Source: Bifidobacterium breve (GTDB lineage Bacteria; Actinomycetota; Thermoleophilia; Solirubrobacterales; Solirubrobacteraceae). Taken from it: a stretch of DNA of 64,000 nt. The stretch lies in contig CAMCUD010000017.1 of assembly GCA_945878865.1 (NCBI GenBank), positions 33,631-97,630 on the forward strand, in the 5' to 3' direction. Position 1 is the stretch's first letter; each line of letters starts with the position of its first letter. This document shows, one piece after another, positions 57,421 through 64,000 of the stretch. A program made the translations under genes and the position numbers. The notes beneath the pieces are model-generated. The model worked only from the letters and a program-made list of their open reading frames with translations. It did no database searches and had not been told where the DNA came from.

Positions 57421-58166
57421 GATGCCCCCTCCGTGCCGGCGGGCTGCGTCGCCGCTGTGCTCGTCTGGCCGGTCGACGCGGTCGACGCGGTCGACGCGGT
57501 CGACGCGCCGGGCGAACCGGCCGCCGCAGGGACGGACTCGGTCGCGAAGACGACGGTCAGCGTGAACTGGACGTCGTCCTTGCTCGTGCGGCAGTCGCTC
57601 GCGCTGCCGGCGGACTGCCCGGAGCCGGACGAGTCGGCCTTGTCGGACTGCGAGAGGTTGACGCTGTCGACGGCGTCGATCGCGCGAAGCCGGGCCAGCA
57701 GGAGCGCGACCTGTGACTGCGAGGGCGCGCACCCGATGAGCTGGAACTGCGGCGCGCCGGCGCTCGTGGCCGAGGACGACGACGCCTGGCCGCCCTTGGT
57801 CCCGGTCAGCGAGACGAGGTCGACCTGGCCGGGGATGACCCGCGCGATCTCGCGCAGGGACGCGCCCCAGTCAAAGCGGGCGTCGGCGATCGCCGCGACG
57901 GTGGTCTCGCGCGCCTGCGCCGTCTTGGCGAACTTCGAGTACGGGGCCAACGCGGTGGCCTGGGCCTCGGACTTCGCGGCATCGGCGGTCAGCTGCTTGG
58001 CCTCCGCCTCGCGATCGGCGACCTGGTGCCGCGTGACCGCGTACATCATCGACATCACGGCGATGACCCCGAGGATCCCGAGGACGCCGTAGACCACGCC
58101 ACCCGAGCGCGACGGCGCGTCCGCGCCGCGGCGGGCGTCCATCGGGATGAGGTTGACGGCCCTCAT
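57417..58166 (-). CDS. pilN: Type IV pilus assembly protein PilN
   Basis: 249 residues starting MRAVNLIPMDARRG; the NLIP box binds PilM. One membrane helix (VVYGVLGILGVIAVMSMMYAV), a coiled-coil and a ferredoxin-like domain (VDLVSLTGTKG...DDVQFTLTVVFATE) follow. The C-terminal tail is an Ala-Ser-Thr repeat encoded by four perfect 9-bp DNA repeats. Overlaps PilM by 4 nt. Confidence 0.88.
   Translation of the reverse strand: MRAVNLIPMDARRGADAPSRSGGVVYGVLGILGVIAVMSMMYAVTRHQVADREAEAKQLTADAAKSEAQATALAPYSKFAKTAQARETTVAAIADARFDWGASLREIARVIPGQVDLVSLTGTKGGQASSSSATSAGAPQFQLIGCAPSQSQVALLLARLRAIDAVDSVNLSQSDKADSSGSGQSAGSASDCRTSKDDVQFTLTVVFATESVPAAAGSPGASTASTASTASTGQTSTAATQPAGTEGAS
57472..57507. repeat. 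Four perfect tandem 9-bp repeats in pilN
   Basis: GTCGACGCG four times in a row, within the pilN tail, coding Ala-Ser-Thr units on the minus strand. Being a multiple of 3, copy-number change would lengthen or shorten the tail without a frameshift. Confidence 0.9.
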
Positions 58167-59224
58167 GCGGGGCGCTCCTCGACGGCGAGGCCGGCGGCGA
58201 CGGTGACCGCGCCCGCGGGCATGGCGACGTGCTCGGCGTCGACCTGAATGGTCCGCTGCTCGACGGTCATCGCCAGCTGGGCGGCGATCGCGTCGCCGAA
58301 GCCGGGGATCGTGGTCGCCGGGCCGGTGAGCACCACCTTCTCGACACTTGCGACGGTGGTCGACTCCGACTGCATCTGGTGGAAGTCCAGCGACGTGCGC
58401 ACCTCGCCGGTGATCCGCTGGATCCCCGACTCGAGCGCCGTCCGCGCCTCGGCGACGATCGTGGGATCACCCTCGATCTGCTCGACCGGCTCGACGAGGC
58501 CGACGTGCGCCAGCCAGGCGCGGGAGTGCTCGAGCGTCAGGCCCCGCCGCTCGGCGAGGTCGACCGCGATGCTCTCCAGGCCGCCGCCGGAGACGCGCGT
58601 GAACAGGCACTGTCCCGCGTCGGCGATCGCCATGTTCGTCATGCCGCCGATGCTCAGGTACAGCGTGGGCTCGGCGTCGCCGGTGGCGACGGCGCGCATC
58701 ATCCCGAAGGCGGAGAGGTCGATGCCGTCGACGTGCAGCCCGGCGTCACGCACGGCGCCGAGCACGCGCTCGACCATGTCGCGCCGGGCGGCGACGACCA
58801 TGATCCGCAGGCGCGGGCCGGCCGGCGTCTCGATGATCCCGCTGCTCTGCCAGTCGAGGACCGCGGTGTCGAGCGGCATCGGGACGGTGTCCTGCGCGGC
58901 GAAGCGCACCGCGGCGTCAAGCTGCTTGTGATCGTCGATCGGCGGCAGCTCGAGCCAGCGCATGACGATGCGCTGGTTGGCCACGCCGATGCGGACGTGC
59001 TTGCCGAGCTTCTTGTTGTCGCGCCACATCAGGCGCAGGGCCTCGGTCAGCGCGGCCGGGTCGGTGACCTCGCCGTCGCGGACGATGCCCGGCGTCAGCG
59101 GCATGACCGCCGCGCGCGAGACGGTGAGGCTGCCGTTCACGGCGACCTCGGCCGCGGACACGGAGCCTGGGTCGACCTCAAGGCCGACGATGGAACGGTT
59201 GGAGCCGCGGGATCTCATGTGCAT
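58163..59224 (-). CDS. pilM: Type IV pilus assembly protein PilM
   Basis: 353 residues (start ATG 59224, or 59218). Actin-like ATPase fold: IVGLEVDPGSVSAAEVAV (phosphate 1), RIGVANQRIVMRWLELP, FAAQDTVPMPLDTAVLDW, LYLSIGGMTNMAIADAG (phosphate 2) and VVLTGPATTIPGFGDAIA (adenosine). PilM binds the PilN N-terminal peptide in the cytoplasm and anchors the alignment complex. Confidence 0.92.
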   Translation of the reverse strand: MHMRSRGSNRSIVGLEVDPGSVSAAEVAVNGSLTVSRAAVMPLTPGIVRDGEVTDPAALTEALRLMWRDNKKLGKHVRIGVANQRIVMRWLELPPIDDHKQLDAAVRFAAQDTVPMPLDTAVLDWQSSGIIETPAGPRLRIMVVAARRDMVERVLGAVRDAGLHVDGIDLSAFGMMRAVATGDAEPTLYLSIGGMTNMAIADAGQCLFTRVSGGGLESIAVDLAERRGLTLEHSRAWLAHVGLVEPVEQIEGDPTIVAEARTALESGIQRITGEVRTSLDFHQMQSESTTVASVEKVVLTGPATTIPGFGDAIAAQLAMTVEQRTIQVDAEHVAMPAGAVTVAAGLAVEERPA

Positions 59225-59362
59225 CGGAGGGAGCGGACCGCATGGACGGGTACCGCTGTTCCGTGTGATCGTCCGCCGCCCCCGGTTTCTTCAATCCGGA
59301 GCGTGTCGGCCATCCGTCCGTCCAGCTCGACAACCGCTTTCCGGTGTGTCGTGAGCGCCGGA

Positions 59363-60109
59363 TCAGAAGGTGTCGAGGTACCAGTCGATGATCGCCTGGC
59401 CCCAGAACATCGCGACGACGGCGCCGAACGAGAGGAACGGCCCGAACGGGATCCGCGTGCGACGGCCGTCGGCCATGCCGCGCATCGCCACGACCCCGAT
59501 CCCGACGACGACGCCGGTGACAAGCCCGATGAGGATCGCCGGCGCCACGGCCGCGCCCAGATACAGCCCCATCACGCCGGTGAGCTTGGCGTCGCCGAGC
59601 CCCATGCCCTTCGGATTGATGAGCGCGGGCAGCCCGAGGAAGGCCGCCGCGGCCGCTCCGGCGATGAGGCGCTCCACCTCGCCCCCGGGATCGAGCGCCG
59701 TCCCCAGGATCAGGCCGAGCACCGCCGCGGAGGCCGTCAGCACGTTCGGGATCCGCTGGACGTCGAGGTCGATGAACGTGATCGGGACGAGGAACGTGAC
59801 GAGCACGAGGTCGAGCACGAGCTGGGTCGTGTCGTCTCCGTGCACCGCAACGATCAGCGCATAGAGGATCGCCGTCAGCAGTTCGACGAGCGGATACTGC
59901 TTGGAGATCGGCTCCCCGCAGTCCCGGCACCTCCCGCGCAGCAGCAGCCACGAGAGCACCGGGATGTTGTCCCGCACGCGGATCTGGGCGCCGCACCCCG
60001 GGCAGTGCGACCTGCCCAGGATGGACTCGCCCTTCGGCTCACGAGCGATGACGACGTTCAGAAACGACCCGATGATGAGGCCGGCGAACGCAGCGATGGC
60101 GACGTACAT
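59363..60109 (-). CDS. pilD: Prepilin peptidase (PilD-type)
   Basis: 248 residues with about seven membrane helices. An N-terminal zinc-type tetracysteine loop (CPGCGAQIRVRDNIPVLSW, then CRDCGEPIS), first catalytic Asp in FIDLDVQRIPN and the GxGD motif in KGMGLGDAKL are intact, so both methylation and cleavage functions are expected. It should process the prepilins encoded at 61716-64000. The 138-bp gap to pilM shows no gene. Confidence 0.95.
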   Translation of the reverse strand: MYVAIAAFAGLIIGSFLNVVIAREPKGESILGRSHCPGCGAQIRVRDNIPVLSWLLLRGRCRDCGEPISKQYPLVELLTAILYALIVAVHGDDTTQLVLDLVLVTFLVPITFIDLDVQRIPNVLTASAAVLGLILGTALDPGGEVERLIAGAAAAAFLGLPALINPKGMGLGDAKLTGVMGLYLGAAVAPAILIGLVTGVVVGIGVVAMRGMADGRRTRIPFGPFLSFGAVVAMFWGQAIIDWYLDTF

Positions 60110-60147
60110 GCGGGCGCGACGGTAGTCCTGAGGCCGGACGCCTCAGC

Positions 60148-61719
60148 TCAGCTGGCCGGAAGGGCGGGAACCTGCTCCACCGAGCTCTTCAGCTTCCAGG
60201 AGCTGCCGACCGGATCGAGGAAGTTCGGCGGGGTCCGGTACTTCAGCCGCGAGTCGTAGACGTAGTTCTTGATGTAGCCGGTGCTGCTGCCGTCGTTCAG
60301 GCCGCTGCCGGTGCCGACGACGCCGCGCGTCTTCTGCGCGATCGCGCCGGTGACGTTGAGCTTGCCGAGCGAATCGCCGCATCCGTAGCTGTCCACGGTG
60401 AACGACTTCGTCAACGAGAGGATCGCCGCCTCGATCGCCAGCGTGTGGCCGCTGCCGCTGCCACTGCCCGGCTGCGGGTTGTAGTCCACCGTGCTCGACG
60501 TGCAGTTCTTGTTGCTCGTGCCCGACGACCCGACCGGGTGGTACACGCGAATGTAGTTGTTGGAGATGAGCCCCATGACGGCGTTGCCGGAATGCACGAG
60601 GTTGCCGTTGACGACGACGTCCTGCTGCGCGGCGACCGTGATGCTCGACGAGTACGTGCCCTGGACCCACGCCGTGCCGCACTTCGTCGGTCCGGTGAGG
60701 TTCGTGTTGTACGGGTCGTTCTGCACGTCGGTCGTGGTGCTGCACGACGACGACGAGTAGTTGCTGACGTAGATCGACGCGTTCGCGCGCGGCGGGTAGG
60801 GCAGCGTCTGTCCGGTCTTCACCGTCCCGTCTTCGAGCGTCCCTTGCGTGACCACGATGCCGCCGGCGGTGAAGTTGAGCTTCGTCTCGCCCTTGAACCG
60901 GTAGCCGCTGAGCGTCTGGTCCTTCAGCGCCGTGTTCGACGACGGCAGCGTCAGGGTGCTCGCCGGGTAGACCCAGGTGCCGTAGTTCTGGTTCGTCCCG
61001 CCGCTGAAGTTGACCAGCGGCAGTGCGCTGGCGCCGCAGCTCGTGTCACGCGTCCACCCCTGGCCGCTGGCGCCCGCGCCCACGACCTCGATGTTGTGGG
61101 CGGGCTTCGTGCCGAACTGCGGGGTGCCGCAGAAGTAGATGCGGTCGTTGGTGTGCAGCGGGCCGTTGACGACGTCGCCCGTGACGAAGCGGATGTTCGA
61201 GCCCTCGGAGTCCGTGAAGTACACGTAGTCCGAGAAGGCCGGGCGACGGAGGGTGGCGACGATCGTGCGCCGGACCTGCTCGTTGCCCGAGCCCGCGCGC
61301 CCGGTCGAGCGGATGCGGAACGTGCCGTACGTCGCGTCGATGACGGTGCTGGGATCGTCCTGCGCGCACGCGGACGCGCCGTTGGCCGGCAGAAGCTCGA
61401 CGGCGTACTGCGCGGTCGCACCCGGCACGTTGGTCCACGTCGCCTGGGTGGCGTTGGCCACGCGCTGGTTGACCGTCATCGCGGTGGTGTTCGAGCAGTC
61501 GAGATAGAAGTCCGGATCGACGGCGATCTGGTACAGGTAGGCCTGGATCCCGGCCTCCGCTGCGGCGTACGCCTGCTTGCGGTTGACGTCCTTGGTCCCC
61601 GCCCCGATGTCGCCCGTGGTGGCGGCGAAGGCGGCGGCGGTCGCGAGCGAGATGACGAGCATGGCGCCCATGACGGTCGCCATCGCCCAGCCGCGCTCGC
61701 TGTGCAGTCGGCGGCTCAT
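60148..61719 (-). CDS. PilX-like pilus assembly protein
   Basis: 523 residues, starting MSRRLHSERGWAMATVMGAML. A single N-terminal helix (AMATVMGAMLVISLATAAAFAA) preceded by ERGWAM resembles PilX; Glu5 of typical prepilins is absent. The remainder is a long Ser/Thr/Gly/Asn-rich beta domain with several Cys pairs (DCSN, CAQDDP, YFCGTP, TSCGA, SSSCST, KCGT, NCTSS, YGCGD), probably disulfide-linked outside the cell. It overlaps the next gene (61716) by 4 nt. Confidence 0.75.
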   Translation of the reverse strand: MSRRLHSERGWAMATVMGAMLVISLATAAAFAATTGDIGAGTKDVNRKQAYAAAEAGIQAYLYQIAVDPDFYLDCSNTTAMTVNQRVANATQATWTNVPGATAQYAVELLPANGASACAQDDPSTVIDATYGTFRIRSTGRAGSGNEQVRRTIVATLRRPAFSDYVYFTDSEGSNIRFVTGDVVNGPLHTNDRIYFCGTPQFGTKPAHNIEVVGAGASGQGWTRDTSCGASALPLVNFSGGTNQNYGTWVYPASTLTLPSSNTALKDQTLSGYRFKGETKLNFTAGGIVVTQGTLEDGTVKTGQTLPYPPRANASIYVSNYSSSSCSTTTDVQNDPYNTNLTGPTKCGTAWVQGTYSSSITVAAQQDVVVNGNLVHSGNAVMGLISNNYIRVYHPVGSSGTSNKNCTSSTVDYNPQPGSGSGSGHTLAIEAAILSLTKSFTVDSYGCGDSLGKLNVTGAIAQKTRGVVGTGSGLNDGSSTGYIKNYVYDSRLKYRTPPNFLDPVGSSWKLKSSVEQVPALPAS

Positions 61720-62456
61720 GTGCAGGAGCTCCAGTTGGTCGGGTCGTCAGGGTCAGCGATGCGGGTCGAGAGACGCTCGGAGTACCGCGTGTCCTTCGTC
61801 GAGTCCGCGTCGCGCGAGCGCACGGCGAAGTTCACGTCGATGCGGGCGACCCGCGCGCGGTCGGCGGCGCTGAGCCCGCCCGCGCCGGGTGTGAGCTGAA
61901 CCGTCGGCGTGTAGGGCGCGCTGGCGGTGTAGGCGTAGTACGTGAAGAACGCGGTCGACCCGATCAGCCGCAGCCGGTTGCCCATGATCCGCGTGCGCGT
62001 CAGCGTCGGGAACGTTGTGGCGTTGGGCGAGCTGCCCACCCCGTTATAGACCTGCTCGGTGAGCGTCATCGCGCTCGCGTTGAACGTCAGCACGCGTTGC
62101 TGCAGCGGCTGGTAGCGAACGCCGCCCGAGCTGGTCTCCGTCGCCGTGCTGGTGTCCCCGCCGATGGCCGTGTTGATCGTCATCGTGTCGTCCTTGGCGA
62201 CGACGAGGGCGACCGAGGCGGGGTTGCCGACGCACGGCGCCTGCGAGCGGATGATGCGGGCGACGTCGTTCATCACCCCGCGGCCGTCCTGGACCGACGT
62301 CACGCGCGCGGCCGCGTCATTCTGGGTCTTCAGGCTGATCTCGACGAGGCTGAGCGTCGCGCCGCAGACGACCACGCCGATCGTCGACGCGAGCAGGAGC
62401 TCGGTGAGCGTGAAGCCGCGGTCGTCGGCCAGGCGCTGGCGCAGCCGGGTCAGCAT
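61716..62456 (-). CDS. Prepilin-like minor pilin (PilW-type)
   Basis: 246 residues from an ATG at 62456. Class III-type leader DDRG followed by FTLTELLLASTIGVVVCGAT: cleavage after Gly, Phe+1 and Glu+5 present. The rest is a Thr/Ala-rich globular domain with Cys at VGNP-region and the C-terminal SSCT. It overlaps the neighbouring minor pilin by 7 nt, so they are made together. Confidence 0.8.
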   Translation of the reverse strand: MLTRLRQRLADDRGFTLTELLLASTIGVVVCGATLSLVEISLKTQNDAAARVTSVQDGRGVMNDVARIIRSQAPCVGNPASVALVVAKDDTMTINTAIGGDTSTATETSSGGVRYQPLQQRVLTFNASAMTLTEQVYNGVGSSPNATTFPTLTRTRIMGNRLRLIGSTAFFTYYAYTASAPYTPTVQLTPGAGGLSAADRARVARIDVNFAVRSRDADSTKDTRYSERLSTRIADPDDPTNWSSCT

Positions 62457-63757
62457 GAGCCGGCCACCGTCGGGGAGATCGCCCAGTAGGTGATGACCCA
62501 GTAGAACGTCACGTTCAAGGTCGGCGACGTGTCGGGCGCCACGGACGAGTTCGTGTACTTCACCGACCACCCGAGGAACGGGGTGTAGTCGGTGCACACG
62601 GAGTAGCTGCTCGCCCAGGGCTGCGCCGGATTCGAGGCCTTGCCCGAGCCGTTGGTCTGGAAGTACCGGCTGTTCGCCGAGCAGTTGGGGTCCGTGATCC
62701 TGGTGTCCTGCGCGCCGGTGTTGCCGTTCTGGCTGGTCGTCAGGTCGATCTGCGGCACCTTGACGTTGACCGTCGTCGACGTGGCCGCGGTCCCCTTGTA
62801 GGTCCCGGGAACCGACCCGTTCTGGCAGGCGCCGGCGTAGATGGTGTACGCCGTGTTGGACTTCGGCAGGTCGGGCGTGGTGACGGTCGACGTGTTGCCC
62901 GCGTTCGTCACGACCATGTACCCGTTCGTGATGCTCGGGTGCTCGATGATGTACTTCGCCGGCGCCGTCGCGGTGCTCGTGCCGCGGAAGAAGTTCACCG
63001 TGATGTTGATCTTCGGCGCGAGCGTGTAGTTGATGTTCGCCGTCTGCTGGCTGCCGACGTTGATGCTGTCGGTCAGCGTGGAGGAGCCGTCCGTGGTGAC
63101 GTAGCCGCTCTTGCTCGCCGACACCGCCCAGGTCGCCGCCGGGATGGTCATCCAGGCCACGCAGCCGTTGCTGTCGGTGGTACCCGTCTGCGTCGTCTGT
63201 CCGGAGGACGTCAGCGTGACGGCGACCCCGGCCACGGGGTTGGCGTCGATGTCCTTGAAGCGCATGACGAGGCTGCCGTACGTCTTGGAGAGGTTGCGCG
63301 CGGCCGGTGAGTAGATGCTGTCGAGCTTCACCGGGTTGCTCGCGCCGTTCCACGTGACGCTGGAACGGATCTTCAAGTACGTGTTGCCACCGGTGACGCT
63401 GTCGGCGTCCGTGCAGCCCTGGTTGGCGGTGCCGCCGACCCACGTGGCGGAGTTCGTGATCGTGTACGTGACGCCGCCGACGGTCTGCGTGCTCGTGCTC
63501 GCGCTTCCGACCGCGCTGATCTGCGTCATGTTGTAGCCGCGCATCATCTCGAGCTGCGCCTCGGCGATCGCGCCGGCCACGGCCTTGGACTTCTGGTTGC
63601 CGCTGACCTTCACCGACGTGTTCAGCGACCCCATCACGCCGACGGCGAGCACGCCGACGAGCATGGCGGCCATCATGACCTCGATGAGCATGGAGCCGCC
63701 GTCGTCCGAGCACGCGGCCCTGAAGTTCGTCCACCGCATCACCACGCACATCGGCAC
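62450..63757 (-). CDS. Prepilin-like minor pilin with CnaB-type domain
   Basis: 435 residues from a GTG at 63757; an ATG at 63751 is as likely. Leader DDGGS followed by MLIEVMMAAMLVGVLAVGVMG, with Met+1-like position and Glu after Ile (prepilin type). A middle region DIDANPVAGVAVTLTSSGQTT...TDSNGCVAWMTIPAATWAVSASKSGYV is a carboxypeptidase-regulatory/CnaB-like beta sandwich. The C-terminus has several Cys (CQNGS, DPNCS, SVCTD, AGSC). It may be a tip adhesin. Confidence 0.75.
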   Translation of the reverse strand: MPMCVVMRWTNFRAACSDDGGSMLIEVMMAAMLVGVLAVGVMGSLNTSVKVSGNQKSKAVAGAIAEAQLEMMRGYNMTQISAVGSASTSTQTVGGVTYTITNSATWVGGTANQGCTDADSVTGGNTYLKIRSSVTWNGASNPVKLDSIYSPAARNLSKTYGSLVMRFKDIDANPVAGVAVTLTSSGQTTQTGTTDSNGCVAWMTIPAATWAVSASKSGYVTTDGSSTLTDSINVGSQQTANINYTLAPKINITVNFFRGTSTATAPAKYIIEHPSITNGYMVVTNAGNTSTVTTPDLPKSNTAYTIYAGACQNGSVPGTYKGTAATSTTVNVKVPQIDLTTSQNGNTGAQDTRITDPNCSANSRYFQTNGSGKASNPAQPWASSYSVCTDYTPFLGWSVKYTNSSVAPDTSPTLNVTFYWVITYWAISPTVAGSC

Positions 63758-63823
63758 CCCCGGAGGGGGGTTGAGTCGGACGCGCGTATGACGGCCGTAT
63801 GGACGATGCGGCCCGAAACGAGG

Positions 63824-63849
63824 CGAGGCGGGCCCGAAGGCCCGCCTCG
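63824..63849 (-). terminator. Hairpin terminator between major pilin and minor pilin genes
   Basis: CGAGGCGGGCC, CGAA tetraloop, GGCCCGCCTCG: an 11-bp perfect stem 35 bp past the pilin stop, followed by TCGTTTCG on the minus strand. It could reduce read-through into the minor pilin genes. Confidence 0.65.
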
Positions 63850-63884
63850 CGGAAAACGTCAGTGGCGCCGGGGCGCCGGAGCGA

Positions 63885-64000
63885 CTACCAGGTGCAGCTG
63901 CCCGACGCCGCGGTGCAGCTGTAGACGGGCGACCCGCCGCTGGTCTTCGTGATCGTGTACGTGTTGCCCGACTTGGACTTCGCGTTGACGGTGTAGCCGT
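63885..64000 (-). CDS. Type IV pilin-like protein, 3' end only (5' end beyond the window)
   Basis: The last 38 codons are visible, reading GYTVNAKSKSGNTYTITK, then TSGGSPVYSCTAASGSCTW and a TAG stop. A C-terminal disulfide loop (SC...SC) and a Ser/Thr/Gly-rich beta domain are typical of the major pilin (PilA/PilE) of actinobacteria and Thermoleophilia. The N-terminal prepilin signal lies outside the window, so the call is based on the tail, gene position upstream of minor pilins and the terminator. Confidence 0.65.
   Translation of the reverse strand, partial: GYTVNAKSKSGNTYTITKTSGGSPVYSCTAASGSCTW

Overview
The window is high-GC bacterial DNA. Gene content and order suggest an actinobacterium, most likely of class Thermoleophilia (Solirubrobacterales-like). 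This is inferred from very high GC, many GTG starts, leaderless-looking promoters, the aroC-aroKB-aroQ-pepP ... efp-nusB-xseB-ispA-dxs ... tlyA-nadK-recN-pyrG backbone, and a PilMNO type IV pilus operon in an otherwise Gram-positive-like gene set. No 16S gene is present to confirm it.

Region A (1 to about 22.77 kb) looks like the right part of an integrated element. A tyrosine integrase ends the segment 117 bp from the 3' end of a tRNA-Asn gene. Inside are a truncated small membrane protein resembling a conjugation pilin, an Arg/Ala-rich membrane protein, a single-chain MmeI-like restriction-modification enzyme, a sigma factor fused to a zinc-finger and membrane segment, a RecD2-like helicase, several secreted proteins (RCC1 repeats, LamG plus glycosidase-like, Ig-like), a winged-helix regulator and a lipoprotein. 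A compact unknown cassette follows: four genes joined by 4-nt stop/start overlaps, then a DUF5131 / three-Cys-motif-partner (TcmP) pair behind a triple 16-bp direct repeat. The left end of the element lies outside the window.

Region B (22.77 to about 42.6 kb) is core chromosome: tRNA-Asn, a DUF6159-like membrane protein, dnaG-dgt, an RTX-like secreted protein, pyruvate phosphate dikinase, recO, a glutaredoxin, mutM/fpg, a cupin, deoB, a lipoprotein, xerD, a NUDIX hydrolase, an M20 peptidase, pyrG, recN, nadK and tlyA. Almost all lie on the minus strand with overlapping stops and starts, so long polycistronic transcripts are likely.

Region C (42.6 to 45.0 kb) is a plus-strand island. It has a perfect CRP/GlxR-type palindrome, a strong intrinsic terminator that may close a small RNA, a DUF2461 gene and a secreted glycoside-hydrolase-like gene.

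Region D (45.0 to 55.5 kb) is isoprenoid and shikimate metabolism plus housekeeping: dxs, ispA, xseB, nusB, efp, a secreted protein, a plus-strand polytopic membrane protein, pepP, aroQ, a fused aroK-aroB and aroC.

Region E (55.5 to 64 kb) is a type IV pilus cluster: a PilP-like protein, PilO, PilN, PilM, prepilin peptidase, a PilX-like protein, two prepilin-like minor pilins and the 3' end of a major-pilin-like gene separated from the rest by a hairpin terminator.

Motif residues are quoted from the translated sequence. Family names come from recognised motifs and were not checked against a database.
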